NCBI GenBank assembly: GCA_036365455.1
Contig: JAWQUS010000008.1
Coordinates: 10,709,501 to 10,773,500 of the forward strand
From: Macrosoma leucophasiata
Taxonomy: Eukaryota > Arthropoda > Insecta > Lepidoptera > Hedylidae
Reading direction: 5' to 3'
Length of the DNA stretch: 64,000 nt
The notes below the pieces were generated by a model. It did not search any database and had not been told where the DNA came from. It saw only the letters and a list, made by a program, of their open reading frames with translations. This document shows positions 35,603-46,549 of this stretch, in pieces; position 1 is the stretch's first letter, and the number at the start of each line of letters is the position of its first letter. Position numbers and translations under genes: made by a program.

Positions 35603-35983
35603 CTTTAATAGTAAAACGGAATGGCTCATCAATTTTTGCTTCGACACTTTTTAAGCCCTGAATAAATTTCGGAGCTTGATTCTCTTTGAACAGCTGTAAC
35701 TTATCTTCTTCGTTCAGTTGATTCTGAATATCTTCTACAGTCAATTCAGCGGAACTACTTGCTTGGCCCATACAATTTCTCGCTATACAGCAGTAAGATC
35801 CAAGGGAGTTAGTACCAGTTAATTGGTATACATCTCCTGGCTTCAGCTCCTGACCGTCTTTGAACCAACTGAGCACAGGCGTGGGGAAACCTACGACCTT
35901 ACACTCGAAAGATACAAGTCCTTCCTCAGTCAAAATGGCCTGAAGATTCTCCATAAAACGAGGTTTACGATAATTCTTCGGTA
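35603..35983 (-). CDS. Strn-Mlck: Ig-domain exon plus first half of the next Ig
   Basis: A 127-codon phase 1-1 exon. Residues about 1-90 form an I-set Ig: KPRFMENLQAILTEEGLV, FECKVVGFPTPVLSWFKDG, then SYCCIARNCMGQASSSAELT with the second Cys before the C-terminal strand. The tail (APKFIQGLKSVEAKIDEPFR) starts the next Ig, finished by the 34677 exon. Acceptor CTTTTACAG; donor AAAG before GTAACG. Confidence 0.9.
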
Positions 35984-37117
35984 CTGTAAAAGAAAAAAAT
36001 ATATTGAGTACGTCACCACGCTTAAAAGCTGCTGACATCGAAGTCAATGAGATAGGTAGGTACTTCCACTTAGAAAGAGGATTGTTCGATTCTTTTGTTG
36101 ATAGGGCAAGTTAAAAAATAATCCACAACACCACCCATTTTAGTTGGTAGTTCTCTTTATACAATATATTCAATATTTAATATCTAGCCTAGGAAGAGAA
36201 GAAATAAAATTACATACAATGATAGAGAAAATACATACGGCACGCGATCTTATTTTATTGATCCTATTTTATTTGTAATGTTTATTTTCCCGCAGATAAA
36301 TGATTCTGTCTTGTTAGTACAATCGAACTATAAAATTATCTTTTATTACTTTTACCACATCACAAAGCACGTGATCTTATTTTTAACCGACTTCAAAAAG
36401 GAGGAGGTTCTCAATTCGACCCGTATGGTTTTTTTTTGTGTGTATGTTACGTTGTGTGTATGTAATCCGGCGTCAAAGATGTAGGTCTGGAAACAGCAAG
36501 TTTAAAGTGGGATTGGGCGGGTCATATTTGTAGGATGTCTGAAGAAAAGTGGACAAAAAGGTCTACCGACTGGACTCCGGACGTTCGACGTCGTCGAAGC
36601 CGTCCTCGAAAGCGCTGGCGAGATGACCTCGACCGCTTTAAACCAGACTGGTTCGCGACAGGTGGAAAAAATTAGGGCAGGCTTTTGCCCAGCAGTGGGA
36701 CAGTTAAAGCTACAAAAATAAGGTATGTTACGCGGTTTTTCCGTCTGTTATGGGTCGATTTGCAATTTTTTTTTTCCTTTAAAATTGAATTAATATGTAT
36801 TAACTCTTTTTCACCTTGTCGGCAGCGCACGGTAGTGTGCGTGCAGTCGTTCAAGTTGTGCACTCACTGATGTTAAATGGGTACCTATAGAGAATTACTA
36901 CAGAAACATTTTTTTTATATTTTGTAGGTTATCTCTCATGTTTTGATAATACTACTAAAACAAATCGATCTGCCACGGAAGAATTACCACTAAAATTTCA
37001 CCGTACGTATCGTGTTTTGCGTGGGACTTAATATATTATGTACAATCTGAGACCAACTCTGGACTACCTATAAATAAAATGAGGCTTTTACAAAGATAGC
37101 ATAATTTATAATCTTAC
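35984..37117 (-). other. Intron with an RTE-like LINE tail
   Basis: It contains the TE stretch at about 36375-36715 described separately. The rest is AT-rich with nothing recognised. Confidence 0.6.
36380..36715 (+). mobile_element. 3' fragment of an RTE-like non-LTR retrotransposon
   Basis: The plus-strand frame from about 36488 reads LETASLKWDWAGHICRMSEE, then DWTPDVRRRRSRPRKRWRDD and a stop at about 36673. This is the C-terminal signature of insect RTE/BovB-type reverse transcriptases (KWxWAGH...RxxGRPxxRWxDD). It ends GCCCAGCAGTGGGACAG, a typical tail. Upstream, CCGACTTCAAAAAGGAGGAG is a common dispersed insect repeat and may be a separate insertion. Confidence 0.7.
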
Positions 37118-37260
37118 CATCCATGGAAACGTAACAGGTGGTAATACCGACCCGGCCGCCGGTGGTGGTAGCTACGCATTTCCATTCACCCTCGTCAGAC
37201 CATTCCGCTGACGGTACTTCCAATAGATAGCCTCCCACGCCGTCTTCTAACACGTGATAC
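37118..37260 (-). CDS. Strn-Mlck: Exon encoding second half of an Ig domain
   Basis: A 143-bp exon, phase 2 in and phase 1 out, with acceptor TTTGTCAG and donor GATG before GTAAGA. It reads YHVLEDGVGGYLLEVPSAEW then EGEWKCVATTTGGRVGITTC, the E-F-G strands of an Ig with its Cys. The next exon continues VPKNYRKPRF in frame. Confidence 0.88.
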
Positions 37261-37415
37261 CTGACAAATAATCATAAACACCATCTTATATTACCATTTT
37301 AAATCTTACACATGTTTAAATACAACTGTTTTCATCTATTTGTCACAATTACGAACATGCCGTTCCCGGGAAGGGCACATCCGTTCAAAATATTCGATTG
37401 ACTCTCCAATAGTAT

Positions 37416-37621
37416 AATTCGACCGCGACAGGAAATGGCCGAAAAGACGTGAAATGACGTTAAAATAGGTAACATTAACGATTTTAATACCTTTATTTAA
37501 CGTTATTCAAATACATGGGCCTTACAATAAAATAACATTATGAGTTATATTATTAACGTTAACGTTACTTATTTTAACGTCATTTCGCGTCTTTTCGATC
37601 ATTTCGTGTCGCGGTCGAATT
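37416..37621. mobile_element. MITE with long inverted ends in an intron
   Basis: The roughly 58-bp ends are near-perfect reverse complements: AATTCGACCGCGACAGGAAA on the left, mirrored by TTTCGTGTCGCGGTCGAATT on the right, continuing through AAATGACGTTAAAATA. The total is 206 bp with no coding capacity. The right end is 24 bp from the 5' splice site of the exon ending at 37646. Confidence 0.8.
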
Positions 37622-37645
37622 AAGGTTTTCTCCACGCAGTCTTAC

Positions 37646-37807
37646 CTCTCACTAGATTCAATTTTTCCTTCCTTGTTGTACCAAGCGACACTGCGCGGCC
37701 AGGGCGGGACGACGATATGACAGTTCAAGGTCAGCGGCTCGCAGATCTTCACGAATTGGTCCTCCAGCTCCTTCGTGAAGATGGGAGGTGGATCTGGTGT
37801 CACGCTT
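37646..37807 (-). CDS. Strn-Mlck: Exon encoding first half of an Ig domain
   Basis: A 162-bp exon, phase 2-2, with acceptor GCTTTTCCAG and donor GAGAG before GTAAGA. It reads SVTPDPPPIFTKELEDQFVK, LTLNCHIVVPPWPRSVAWYN and KEGKIESSE, the A-D strands of an Ig with the first Cys and core Trp. It joins in frame to RYHVLEDG of the next exon. Confidence 0.88.
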
Positions 37808-38218
37808 CTGGAAAAGCCGGTTAAAGACAATTTTTTTTTTAAACTTCTCGTAAATACATTTTTGTATCGTGTAAATCGCTTACAAATTTGGGGTTAAAAG
37901 TTTTATCTATTGTGAGGACAACACAAAAAAAGGAACGTTAATATTAAGATCGCAAATAAAGGTCATTTTCAGTCATCAAGGAATCCAGTCATAATACACA
38001 TTTGTTACCATATTTATTAAGCCATCGGGACGTGACGACCTCTAAGAAGAATAATAACATATAAACTACATGGCTATTTGCTATAGCAATTTTCGAATTC
38101 ATTCTTTCCACATATAAATAAATCAATGTGTTCGGCAATACATGCATAACTCTTGTTATTGGCGATTTGTGTAATAGGTTGGTCCTACCGCGGGGAACTA
38201 CTAATAACGCCGGCCGTC

Positions 38219-38473
38219 TACAGTACTCAACAATTAATATTGCACATCGAGTCTACGAAAGAGACGATCGGCTCGTTTCGACTTCGTAGAGCGTTATATC
38301 TGCTGCACACCGCCTACGTAAGCAATGACAATCCGGTATTGGTCAAAACTTGATCAAATTGGTCGACAAACGTCCGAAAGTACAGTGCGAAAGAGATAAC
38401 GCTCTACAGACCCGAAGTAAGCCGAAGTCTCATTCCTAAGCTCGATGTGCAATACTTATTGTTGAGTACTGTA
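38219..38473. mobile_element. MITE with TACAGT...ACTGTA ends, copy 1
   Basis: The ends are inverted over about 35 bp (CAGTACTCAACAAT, ATTGCACATCGAG). Internally it has AGAGCGTTAT and AGATAACGCTCT arms. Flanking TA is consistent with a Tc1/mariner-type target. Relatives are at 39907-40092, 53597-53803 and, truncated, about 56556-56615. Confidence 0.75.
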
Positions 38474-38542
38474 CGTCGTTTAAGGTACTCATTGCAATGT
38501 TTCATTCATTATCGATAAAGTGTGAAGATAAATATTGCTCAC

Positions 38543-38721
38543 CCCAAGCCAGGTCTAGCAGAAGTTTCCCAGCTGGCGCGACCGACGACGTGGACTTTGG
38601 ACGACGAATACGCTCTACCCATACAGTTCACGGCTTCACATGTGTACGTGCCGAGAGATGTTGGGTCTTCCGCATTCGCCGTCAAAGCGAACACGTCTCC
38701 AGCCTTTATTTCGCGGCTGTC
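38543..38721 (-). CDS. Strn-Mlck: Exon encoding second half of an Ig domain plus linker
   Basis: A 179-bp exon, phase 0 in and 2 out, with acceptor CATTTTCAG and donor TTGGG before GTGAGC. It reads DSREIKAGDVFALTANAEDP, then SLGTYTCEAVNCMGRAYSSS and a short linker (ASWETSARPGLG). TYTCEAVNCMG is the hallmark of this Ig subfamily, shared with the exons at 34.3 and 35.8 kb. Confidence 0.9.
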
Positions 38722-39277
38722 CTGAAAATGTACGAAAGTTTAAAATTTATTTCTGTAGTACATTTTATATGGTATTTTAAATAATATCAATAATACACCT
38801 AATATCAACAATATAAATCTTTAATGTATAATATATGGGAGAGCCCAAAAGGGAATTTATGTACTAACTAAGATATGGAGATACCTTATTACCAATATCT
38901 CCACCAAATCGGTTTCGTCTACCAGGATCTCACCTAATATTACGTGTCACAATGTAGACCGATAATAAACTGAAGTACTAGCTATTGTATAAATATATAT
39001 ATATCAGTTATTGCTGTTCGTTAGTCTGGCTTAAACTCGAGAACGACTGGACCGATTTGGCTAATTTTGGTTTGGAAGTATTTTTGGAAGCCCAGGAAAG
39101 GTTTAAAAGGTGAGACAATATGAAGAAATTGTAATTGTACTCTTTACTCGGTAACAATAACAATTTCAATATACCAAGCAACCATTTCATTTTACCATAC
39201 AAAATCTTGTACACTTAATCTAATTCTAAGGCGGTACGAAGTTCGAAGGGTTAGCTAGTTATAGGATAAATATTTAC
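38722..39277 (-). repeat. Intron holding an inverted copy of the 27.6-kb repeat (about 39000-39260)
   Basis: The part from GCTGTTCGTTAGTCTGGCTT to GGCGGTACGAAGTTC is the reverse complement, with drift, of about 27630-27890. The remainder is AT-rich. Confidence 0.6.
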
Positions 39278-39402
39278 CTTGAACCATCGTAGCACGGGCG
39301 TAGGAACCCCCACCACTTTACACTCGAGCGACACCGTACCCTCCTCGGTTAGCAATGCACGTAGCTCCTCTACGAATTCGGGACGTTTGTATGCTTTTGG
39401 AA
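39278..39402 (-). CDS. Strn-Mlck: Exon encoding first half of an Ig domain
   Basis: A 125-bp exon, phase 1 in and 0 out, with acceptor TGCCTGCAG and donor TTCAAG before GTAAAT. It reads VPKAYKRPEFVEELRALLTE then GTVSLECKVVGVPTPVLRWF, the A-C strands of an I-set Ig. It joins DSREIKAGD of the next exon. Confidence 0.9.
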
Positions 39403-40201
39403 CTGCAGGCAAACGCAAAACCTTAATAAGTATATTAAACTTCCACAAAAGGATTCGTAAAACCTGCATACACATGAGTGTATGCAGGTGTACCTTGTAC
39501 CTTGAGAATGATCTCAAGGTACATAGTCGGATATCTCCGTGTTTACATTTATGTATGTAACTGACCTCCGTTCAGTGAATATGTTAGGAGAGCTTTAGGA
39601 CCAAGAACTTTCATGTATTACGTCTACAACCGTGTTCTACGTCATTCGTTTCTGTCATACTAGCTATTCCCCAGATTCGCGCTTCGATTTTTTTATCAGC
39701 GACAGTATTTTCAAAATGTTTAAAAGAGTTTGTCTAATATTAGACCCAATTTCAATGTAATCTCATTAATGCGTATGTTGATTCATCGAGATACCCAAAC
39801 CTCCCAACAGGTTTCCGCACTTAAACCTCACCGAGTCCCTGTGAATCCGCGGTCTGTCATCACAGAAATAATCTCACTATTATTCAACATAGCTACAAGA
39901 AACACGTACAGTGCTCAACAATAAATATTGCACATCGAGCCTAGGAAAGAGACTTCGGTTTGTTTCGGGTCTATAGAGCGTTATCTATTTGACGTTTGTC
40001 GACCATTTTGATCAAGTTTTGACCAATACCGAACTGTCACTGCTAGTGGAGCTCCGCTCCGTAGAGCGTTATCTCTGTAGGCAGTGTGCAATAAGAAGAA
40101 TTCGTGCATAGGTAAATGCACGAATTCAAGCATACATGCAAATTGCAAACACCCACGATTCGCCGTTTACGTTTTTACGTAAATGGTGACTTTATTATTA
40201 C
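39403..40201 (-). other. Intron with a MITE relative
   Basis: It contains the second TACAGT-type MITE (about 39907-40092), a fragment related to the 24.14-kb repeat (about 40120-40180) and otherwise unassigned DNA. Confidence 0.5.
39907..40092. mobile_element. MITE of the TACAGT family, copy 2
   Basis: It starts ACAGTGCTCAACAATAAATA then TTGCACATCGAGCCTAGGAA, matching the 38.2-kb copy. The right end has lost the clear inverted terminus. Confidence 0.6.
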
Positions 40202-40382
40202 CCAAAACATTGAGGTGAGCGGAGCAACTGGCCCGCCCTCCGAGATTCTCCGCCGTGCAAGTCCATCGGCCCGCGTCGTCCACGCTCACGGCGGCGACGT
40301 CGGCGCACCAGAAGTTGCCGTCACGCACCAACGCCACCCGCTCCGCTTCCAGCAAACGACGGTCATTTCGAAACCACGTCAC
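40202..40382 (-). CDS. Strn-Mlck: Exon encoding most of an Ig domain
   Basis: A 181-bp exon, phase 0 in and 1 out, with acceptor GATTCCAG and donor TTGG before GTAATA. It reads VTWFRNDRRLLEAERVALVR, then VDDAGRWTCTAENLGGRASC and LNVL: core Trp, the D-x-G-x-W/Y-x-C motif and the G strand. The base composition is more GC-rich than neighbouring exons. Confidence 0.9.
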
Positions 40383-40624
40383 CTGGAATCAAATTCATAC
40401 AATAAATTATATTATCAATTTTGAGAAGAAACGTCAGAGTTTATATTGGGAAGACAAAGAAAAACAAGAACGCTTGTTTTTGTTGGCCCGTGGAGGACCG
40501 CGTATGCTGGCAAATACCATCTGGAGTATAGAGCCCATCCCACGCTGGGCTTCGTTAAAAGAATTTTATAAGACTATTCAACACAAAAGCTAGTAGTGCT
40601 TTCTTCTAATAAAACGGTTGTTAT

Positions 40625-40935
40625 AGTAATATAAAGCGCGCATGGCCCCGCGGCTGGTGTAGATCGCAAGCGATCTACTCGGTTGTGTGGTACGGGCGCG
40701 GTTGGGTGAGTGATGCGTGATCGCTGGTGGCAATCCGTGCTTCGGAGAGCACGTTAATCCATCGATAGATAGTAAGTCGTTAAACCTTATCAGAGGCCTT
40801 ATGGGCGGTTTGAAAACATCCGGCAGCGGATTGGCCACTAACCCGTATCCACCAACCCGCATTGAAGCAAAGCTCTAGGCCTCCCCCCAAATAGGGGAGA
40901 GCCTCGTGCCCAGCAGTGGGACGTTTCAAGGGTTG
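40625..40935 (-). repeat. Dispersed repeat, inverted relative of 6720-7040
   Basis: It shares CCGCGGCTGGTGTAGATCGC, CGATCTACTCGGT and GGGCGGTTTGAAAACATCCG with the reverse complement of 6720-7040. It ends GTGCCCAGCAGTGGGACG, a common retroelement tail. Confidence 0.6.
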
Positions 40936-42289
40936 CCGTCATTATAGTCATATAAGTAAAGCAAAGTAAATAAACTATAGTGCAGAAACTTCTGGAGAGT
41001 GTGACATAAATCTTTGACAGCAGCTACTAGTTATCTCGACAAATTTCAGGAATCCAAATGTCTTATCTTAACAAATATGGTCACCAATCGTAAAAAAACA
41101 TAACATATTGCTTAATTTCTCTCAATGGTCACTTGTCTATGCTCCTGCGGTGCCATGCAGAATTTTCGTAATTGGAAAAACCCAACATGAAACAGTAGAT
41201 AGAGCAAAGTTGGCAGGTTTCGTATAGGGAGGGATATTCGTTCAGTGGTTATACCTATCTATCTTTATACCTACACACCTATACTAAATCTATGATTTTT
41301 TCATTAATTAAAAAATTAAGAGAGCCTTTACTAGAGTTTAACTATACGAGACAAAAGCTAGTAAGTAGTGTGTAACCTATGAAGGTTGATGTTTGTACAG
41401 AGTTCGAGAAATTGTTATAAGTAAAAAATGAATTAGGTAAACAAATAATTATTCCGTATTTTTATAGTAAGTCTTAGAAACTTGAAGTCCTATTTCACGA
41501 AATAAGTACAAATTCAACGAAGGCGTTAGTATATATTATGTTTGCTCGATGTCTGAACTTATTAACTAGGTAGGTACTTGGCAACAATATCACATGAATG
41601 AGTTGATATAATATATATCCATAATGTCATATGGAGGTGAAATTCTTGTTATAAAAAAGAACATCTCTTGCATATTATAAAAGTAATGATAATCATATAC
41701 TTGTTTTTAGGTTGGTACACAAAGGAAAGCCATGGTCACTATTCAAACTATCGTCTAGTCCTGGCTTCGTTTGGGTAGAAGGTAATGTCATTTTGGAGCA
41801 TTCAATAGACTAAGGTGTGGGTACCTACTATTATTTCATTAAAGCCTATAGTGCCGTCCGATGCATCTGTTTTAAACGGCATTAAAAAGGTTTAGGGTAA
41901 GTAGGTGTTAGGGTTAAATATGGTCATTCATTATTCGGAAATTATCTAATTTACAGCGCAACTTTCAATTTTTTCTCCTACTCGATGTGAAGTAGGTATC
42001 AATATATACTTAAATATATTCACAAGTAGTAGGTACAATCATAATCATATTTACTAACAGTAATTTATAACCGGATAATATACTTTTATAGACTACTACG
42101 TAGGTATGTACTCCAGCCAATTTACAAGTAATCTTTGCCCAATAAAACGTGATCCCGTGATATATTGTTTTAGCATAATTTTTATGCGATCAACCGTCCC
42201 GTTCCTCTGCGGGGCTGTCCCGCATTTCTGTGTATTGTTTCACATTTCTCGGTACACTATCACAACGCGGACACTTGGCCAAAATTCCA

Positions 42290-42450
42290 TACAAACGCTT
42301 AATTTGGTCTCTATTACACAGACATCAATCAGTGACGTGTATTTACACGTGCACCTGTGTGCGTAGCACGTAGAAAATACCAACCGTCGCCCATAAGAGG
42401 GGAAGAAGTTGGGTGATGCGGGGAAATCGGGCGGGATGTCGTCCCAAATC
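42290..42450 (+). repeat. Dispersed repeat, inverted relative of 20830-20990
   Basis: It runs from TTACACAGACATCAATCAGT and ACGTGTATTTACACGTGCAC to GGTGATGCGGGGAAATCGGG, matching the minus strand of the 20.8-kb copy. Confidence 0.65.
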
Positions 42451-42596
42451 GTTGTGGAATAGTCCCACAAAACATTGAATGCAAACCGTGTGTCACTACC
42501 CTGCAGTATTCGTAGTGTTTTTGATGACCGAAAACTTCTACGATAGTACCTACATGACACAGTAACAGCGCAGCGCAGCTGTTGCTGATAGACAGA

Positions 42597-42850
42597 TTTA
42601 CTGGTGGTAGAGCTCCAGTGACGGAGCTCGCGGGCGTAGCCACCACCGCCTTACCTAATGTACTTGCCGCTAAATGGTAGTTTTTAGCACTATCATGTTC
42701 CGATCAGGTGGTAATGTTCGGTCCTGTAATTTCCGGCACAGAGGCATATGCAACACCTTAGGCCTCAGGAGTGGTGTCTATAGGCTGCAGTCATCACTTA
42801 ACAATGTGAACTGCATGCTTGTTTGCCACTTCTATTACATAAAAAAGACA
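42597..42850 (+). repeat. TTCCGGCACAGAGGC-family repeat, copy 2
   Basis: Same order as copy 1 at 25070-25330, from ACTGGTGGTAGAGCTCCAGT to an A-rich end. It is the closest relative of that copy. Confidence 0.75.
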
Positions 42851-44399
42851 GGTAGGTATAGATTCCCTCTCTGGCTCATTTATTAACTACGAGTATCATT
42901 TGATGTTGCCATCCCATCGTCAATGTAGGTATTGATTCGCATTAAATTTTCCCTTCCATTTTCTTCTTTTTGTCCCGCATGCAGTTTAGAGAAAGATAGC
43001 CGCTTTACAATATTTTAAAATTTAGAAGCCAATATTGTTTACCTACTAGCACACATGGATATCAACACGTGTGTGGTTGTATTAGCTCAAAAACACATTA
43101 TAAATACGACAGAGCGGACGCGAGTATCCAAAATAGAAGAATTATGTCATTGGGCTTGACGTACACATTCCTCGGAGTTTCAAGGTCTAAACTACTTTCC
43201 TCGGGTATTTTACTCAATGAATACTAAACCCGTCTCGTGATGATTTAATTTCTTTATTTTACAGCTCCTCGTCAAATTCGATTAGGTATACCTATGCCTA
43301 CGCACAGTATTGTTTTAGCTACCAATCTTGAAAGAAAAGAGTTTTATAAACACAGACAAGGTCTTGTCTAGTCCTGTTATCACGACTGTTAGTAATATAG
43401 GCTAGTCGAGTTTCGGATGTTAATCAAGCGCACTTCCAGAATTGTGGGAGGTATCTAGGTACTGTTACTGAATTAAACCCACTTCCCAAATAAACATATT
43501 GTAACTGACAAAGCCAGCGAAAGAACTGGAGGCCGACCGCCTAACTCAAAAGCTTTCATATTCGTTGCTATTCAAAAAAAATCTTTTGAGCGATTTAAAA
43601 ATAAAAACCCAAAAAAGCGGTTGAGTTTATGTAAAAAATGCAAATACAGCTTCACAGTTGTAGTTCGTTTTATTCATGACAACTTTGCGATGAATATTTT
43701 TCTATAGGACTCGTAGTTTGCCCGCAAATCATGATAAACCGTTTTCAACCTTAAAATGCCTCCCTCACATTGATCGTAATTTATTTTTCCTTTTAATTTT
43801 ATATATTTTCTTACTTTTCTGATAGGTTTCATTGTGTTCTATGTTTTTGTACCACATCGCCGTATTACCAGCAAGCCGCCAGTCGCCGGCGTGTAGACCC
43901 AGCTTTACGAATCAATACAAGAATTTTAAGACACCCCTCGAGGTATTTACACTTAAAGTTATTTAAAGATGTGATGTTATTCTAATATTGACTTGAGAAG
44001 ATCTTATTTTGTTTTATATTTAAACAAATGTAAACAATATTGATAAAAGCGCTAAAGTGCTATCTTGTTTTAGTATGCCTTAATTATAATAAAGAAGTCG
44101 AAACGCCCGGAACCATCCTTCTGGTTAGCGAATTTTAAGTATTTTTCGCTACTAGTTATTTTAATAGTAAACATTAATTTTATAATGTGTCTCTGTAATT
44201 ATGAGGTTCTTCTATTTTGCTCTCTGTTATTTGATTAGATACCTCCTCAGTTATATAATTACACTGTTGAAGAAAACTATTGTATAATGAGTATGGGATA
44301 TTTTCAATTTTATACAAGAATCAGGTGAAATAATATGTTAATTTTGCATAAAAATGTAGACTTCATACTACTATATTTACTTTAAATATATTTTATAAG

Positions 44400-44660
44400 T
44401 CATGAAGGTGGCAAAATCTGCAGTTCACATTGATGTTAAGTGATGACAACAGCGTATATAGCCATATAGACCATATATCAAAATAAAGATGCGTTGCCAC
44501 CCCCGAGACCTTAGTTATTTATGTCTCTGTAATAGTTATTACGGGGTCATACATTAATCACCATCTAACCGGAACACAATAGTGCTGAACACTACATTTG
44601 GATTAGGTAATGGGTGATGCCTACGCCCTCGAGCTCCTACACTGAACCTCTACCCAGTAA
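44400..44660 (-). repeat. TTCCGGCACAGAGGC-family repeat, copy 3, diverged
   Basis: Reverse orientation of copy 1. Recognisable blocks are GAAGGTGGCAAAATCTGCAG, GATGTTAAGTGATGAC and CCGGAACACAATAGTGCTGA. It abuts the mariner element. Confidence 0.6.
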
Positions 44661-44695
44661 TCTGGAACTCTATCACCAAAAAATAGTAATATATA

Positions 44696-45925
44696 GGTTG
44701 GGGAAAAAGTTTCTTCGCATTTTTTAAGATAATTCAAAACATTTTTTAATATAGAAAGTATGTATGTACCATTTTGTTCGATAACCTTTTGCCATCTTGT
44801 AGGTAGGGACATGATCCCATTGCTATAAAAAATTTGGGACTTCTCATCAAAATACCGCGACAAGTGGATTTGGCAGTCCTCTCGTGATGTTAACCTAACA
44901 TTGCATAAAGAATTGAAATCTGAAGGTGCAAGGTCAGGACTATACGGCGGATGCATTAACACCTCCCAGCCAAACTCTCTTAATTTTTGCTGAGTGGCTA
45001 CAGATGTGTGAGGTCTAGCGTTATCATGATGAAACACCACACCCCTTCTGTTGATCAATTCCGGCCGCTTTCTCTCAACTTCTTGCTTTAATCTCATCAG
45101 TTGTTCGCAGTAGAGTTCAGAATCGATAGTCCTGCCTGGTGGTAATAGCTCATAATGAATAATGCCCTTCCAATCCCACCACACACACAACATCACCTTA
45201 TTGCGAGTTAACCCGGGTTTCGCCACAGTCTGTGAAGCCTGACCGGCCTTTGACCACGACCTTTTTCGCACGTTCTTGTCGTACGTGATCCACTTATCAT
45301 CACCAGTTATCAGCTTCTTCAAAAATGATTCGGTTTCATTACGTCGTAATAAAGAATCACAAATGAGTACACGGTTCATTAGGTTTCGTTCAGTGAGCTC
45401 GTGAGGTACCCAAATATCGAGCTTTTTTTTGTACCCAGCTTTTTTCAATAATGTTTTGTGATCAATTCTCAGTTCTTCAGCTACGTCGTAACTACTGATT
45501 TGTCGATCTTGCTCCACTTTTTCAAAAATGGCATCCATTTTATCCGTAATAGGGCGACCAGAGCGAGGTGCATCTTTGACATCAAAATTTCCGGATTGAA
45601 AACGCTTAAACCAAATTTGTGCTACTCTCAGACACTGCACTAGGTCCATAAACATCGCAATTTTTTTTCGCGACTTGCGTTTCATTTTTACCTTTTTTGT
45701 AGTAAAATTTTAAAATGTATCGAATTTATTCATTAGATTCACTCATCTTTACAGTACGAAAAACAAATGAAAATCACACATTTGCCTAATTAGAATTTGG
45801 AATTATGTTCTTTAAAATTTTAACTTACAATGATACCAAAACCAGCCAGATACAAATACTACAGCCAAAGAGATTTTATTACAAGTTCATACATACTATA
45901 ATGCGAAAAGACTTTTTCCCCAACC
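44696..45925 (-). mobile_element. Mariner (Tc1/mariner superfamily) element with both TIRs and TA flanks
   Basis: Terminal inverted repeats of about 25 bp start GGTTGGGGAAAAAGT at 44696 and end in the complement at 45925. TA flanks both ends (44694-44695 and 45926-45927). The length is 1230 bp. The transposase is on the minus strand. This is the most complete DNA transposon in the window. Confidence 0.92.
44730..45685 (-). pseudogene. Mariner transposase, D,D34D type, with internal losses
   Basis: Clear motifs are WFKRFQSGNFDVKDAPRSGR (helix-turn-helix region), WVPHELTE, ITGDDKWITYD (first Asp), VVFHHDNARPHTS (second Asp) and MHPPYSPDLAPSDF (third Asp), with 34 residues between the last two. 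The N-terminus (MKRKSRKKIAMFMDLVQ) lacks the usual beginning of the DNA-binding domain. After SDF the usual YYLFRSLQ-like stretch is replaced by a short odd segment before LTSREDCQIHLSRYF. The coding frame is open but probably not functional. It would act by cut-and-paste at TA. Confidence 0.85.
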
Positions 45926-46059
45926 TATTATGATCATCTTTTTTTAAAGTATCGCTCAAATATTTAAATAATACGTGAAAAACCGGCCAAATGTGAGTTG
46001 AACTCGAGTACGCACGGTTCCGTATACAATAAAACTGAAAAATAGAGTAAGATCGCAGA

Positions 46060-46330
46060 GGCCCCAGACCTTACTTATTTTTGAAATAATGAATTTTACG
46101 GAATACTCTTCTATATGTGTTTAAGGTTCGGTTGCACCAAAACTTTTGTTTAAGTTAATGTTAAATTGTAGGTACGTCCTTCTCTAACTAGTTCAAGTTT
46201 GCTAAAGTTGTTCAAATATTTTGGTGCAAGCGAACCTAAGAGTATGTGCATACTCACTAACTTGGCTAGTCGGGTCGTTCACAGATAGCAGGAAGAAAAG
46301 GTAGAGAAATATATAACTTTCTTTGGACTC
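46060..46330 (+). repeat. Dispersed repeat interrupted by a MITE
   Basis: The two halves match the uninterrupted copy at about 5440-5590 (CTTACTTATTTTTGAAATAA on the left, TCACTAACTTGGCTAGTCGG on the right). Confidence 0.6.
46122..46239. mobile_element. Small MITE nested in another repeat
   Basis: About 118 bp with ends TTAAGGTTCGGTTGCACCAA and the inverted TTGGTGCAAGCGAACCTAA. The empty site is seen at about 5510 in the related repeat. No coding capacity. Confidence 0.75.
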
Positions 46331-46375
46331 GGTAGTAATTTGTATAAGTAATAAACACCTATAAAGTGAACATAC

Positions 46376-46549
46376 CTTGCATTCAGTAGAGCTAACAATC
46401 TCCACCAGGAATCGGGTCCTGGTGCCAACTTTAACAGTGAGATCTTGTAGTCGCCGCAGGAAGTTGGGAGGGTCGTCACCGGTTGGCATCTCATCCGGGG
46501 AAACTTCCAATCTGACCCGGGTCGTGTCCTTTCCGGCAGCATTGCTAGC
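46376..46549 (-). CDS. Strn-Mlck: Exon joining two Ig domains
   Basis: A 174-bp phase 0-0 exon with acceptor TTTGATAACAG and donor TGCAAG before GTATGT. It starts ASNAAGKDTTRVRLEVS, the end of one Ig, then a linker (PDEMPTGDDPP) and the start of the next (NFLRRLQDLTVKVGTRTRFL, EIVSSTECK). It joins VTWFRNDRRL of the following exon in frame. Confidence 0.88.

Larger units (their letters stand above)
40383..46375 (-). other. 6-kb intron with several transposons
   Basis: It contains the repeat at about 40625-40935, the repeat at 42290-42450, TTCCGGCACAGAGGC-family copies at about 42597-42850 and 44400-44660, a mariner at 44696-45925 and a nested MITE at 46122-46239. The parts at 40940-42280 and 42900-44400 are AT-rich without recognised features. 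Confidence 0.6.

Noticed and set aside
38497..38784. Plus-strand frame at the Ig exon
   Set aside because: Shadow of the minus-strand exon 38543-38721, which carries the TYTCEAVNCMG Ig motif.
42240..42646. Minus-strand frames of about 105 codons
   Set aside because: They lie across two dispersed repeats (42290-42450 and 42597-42850) found elsewhere in the window without the frames being kept.
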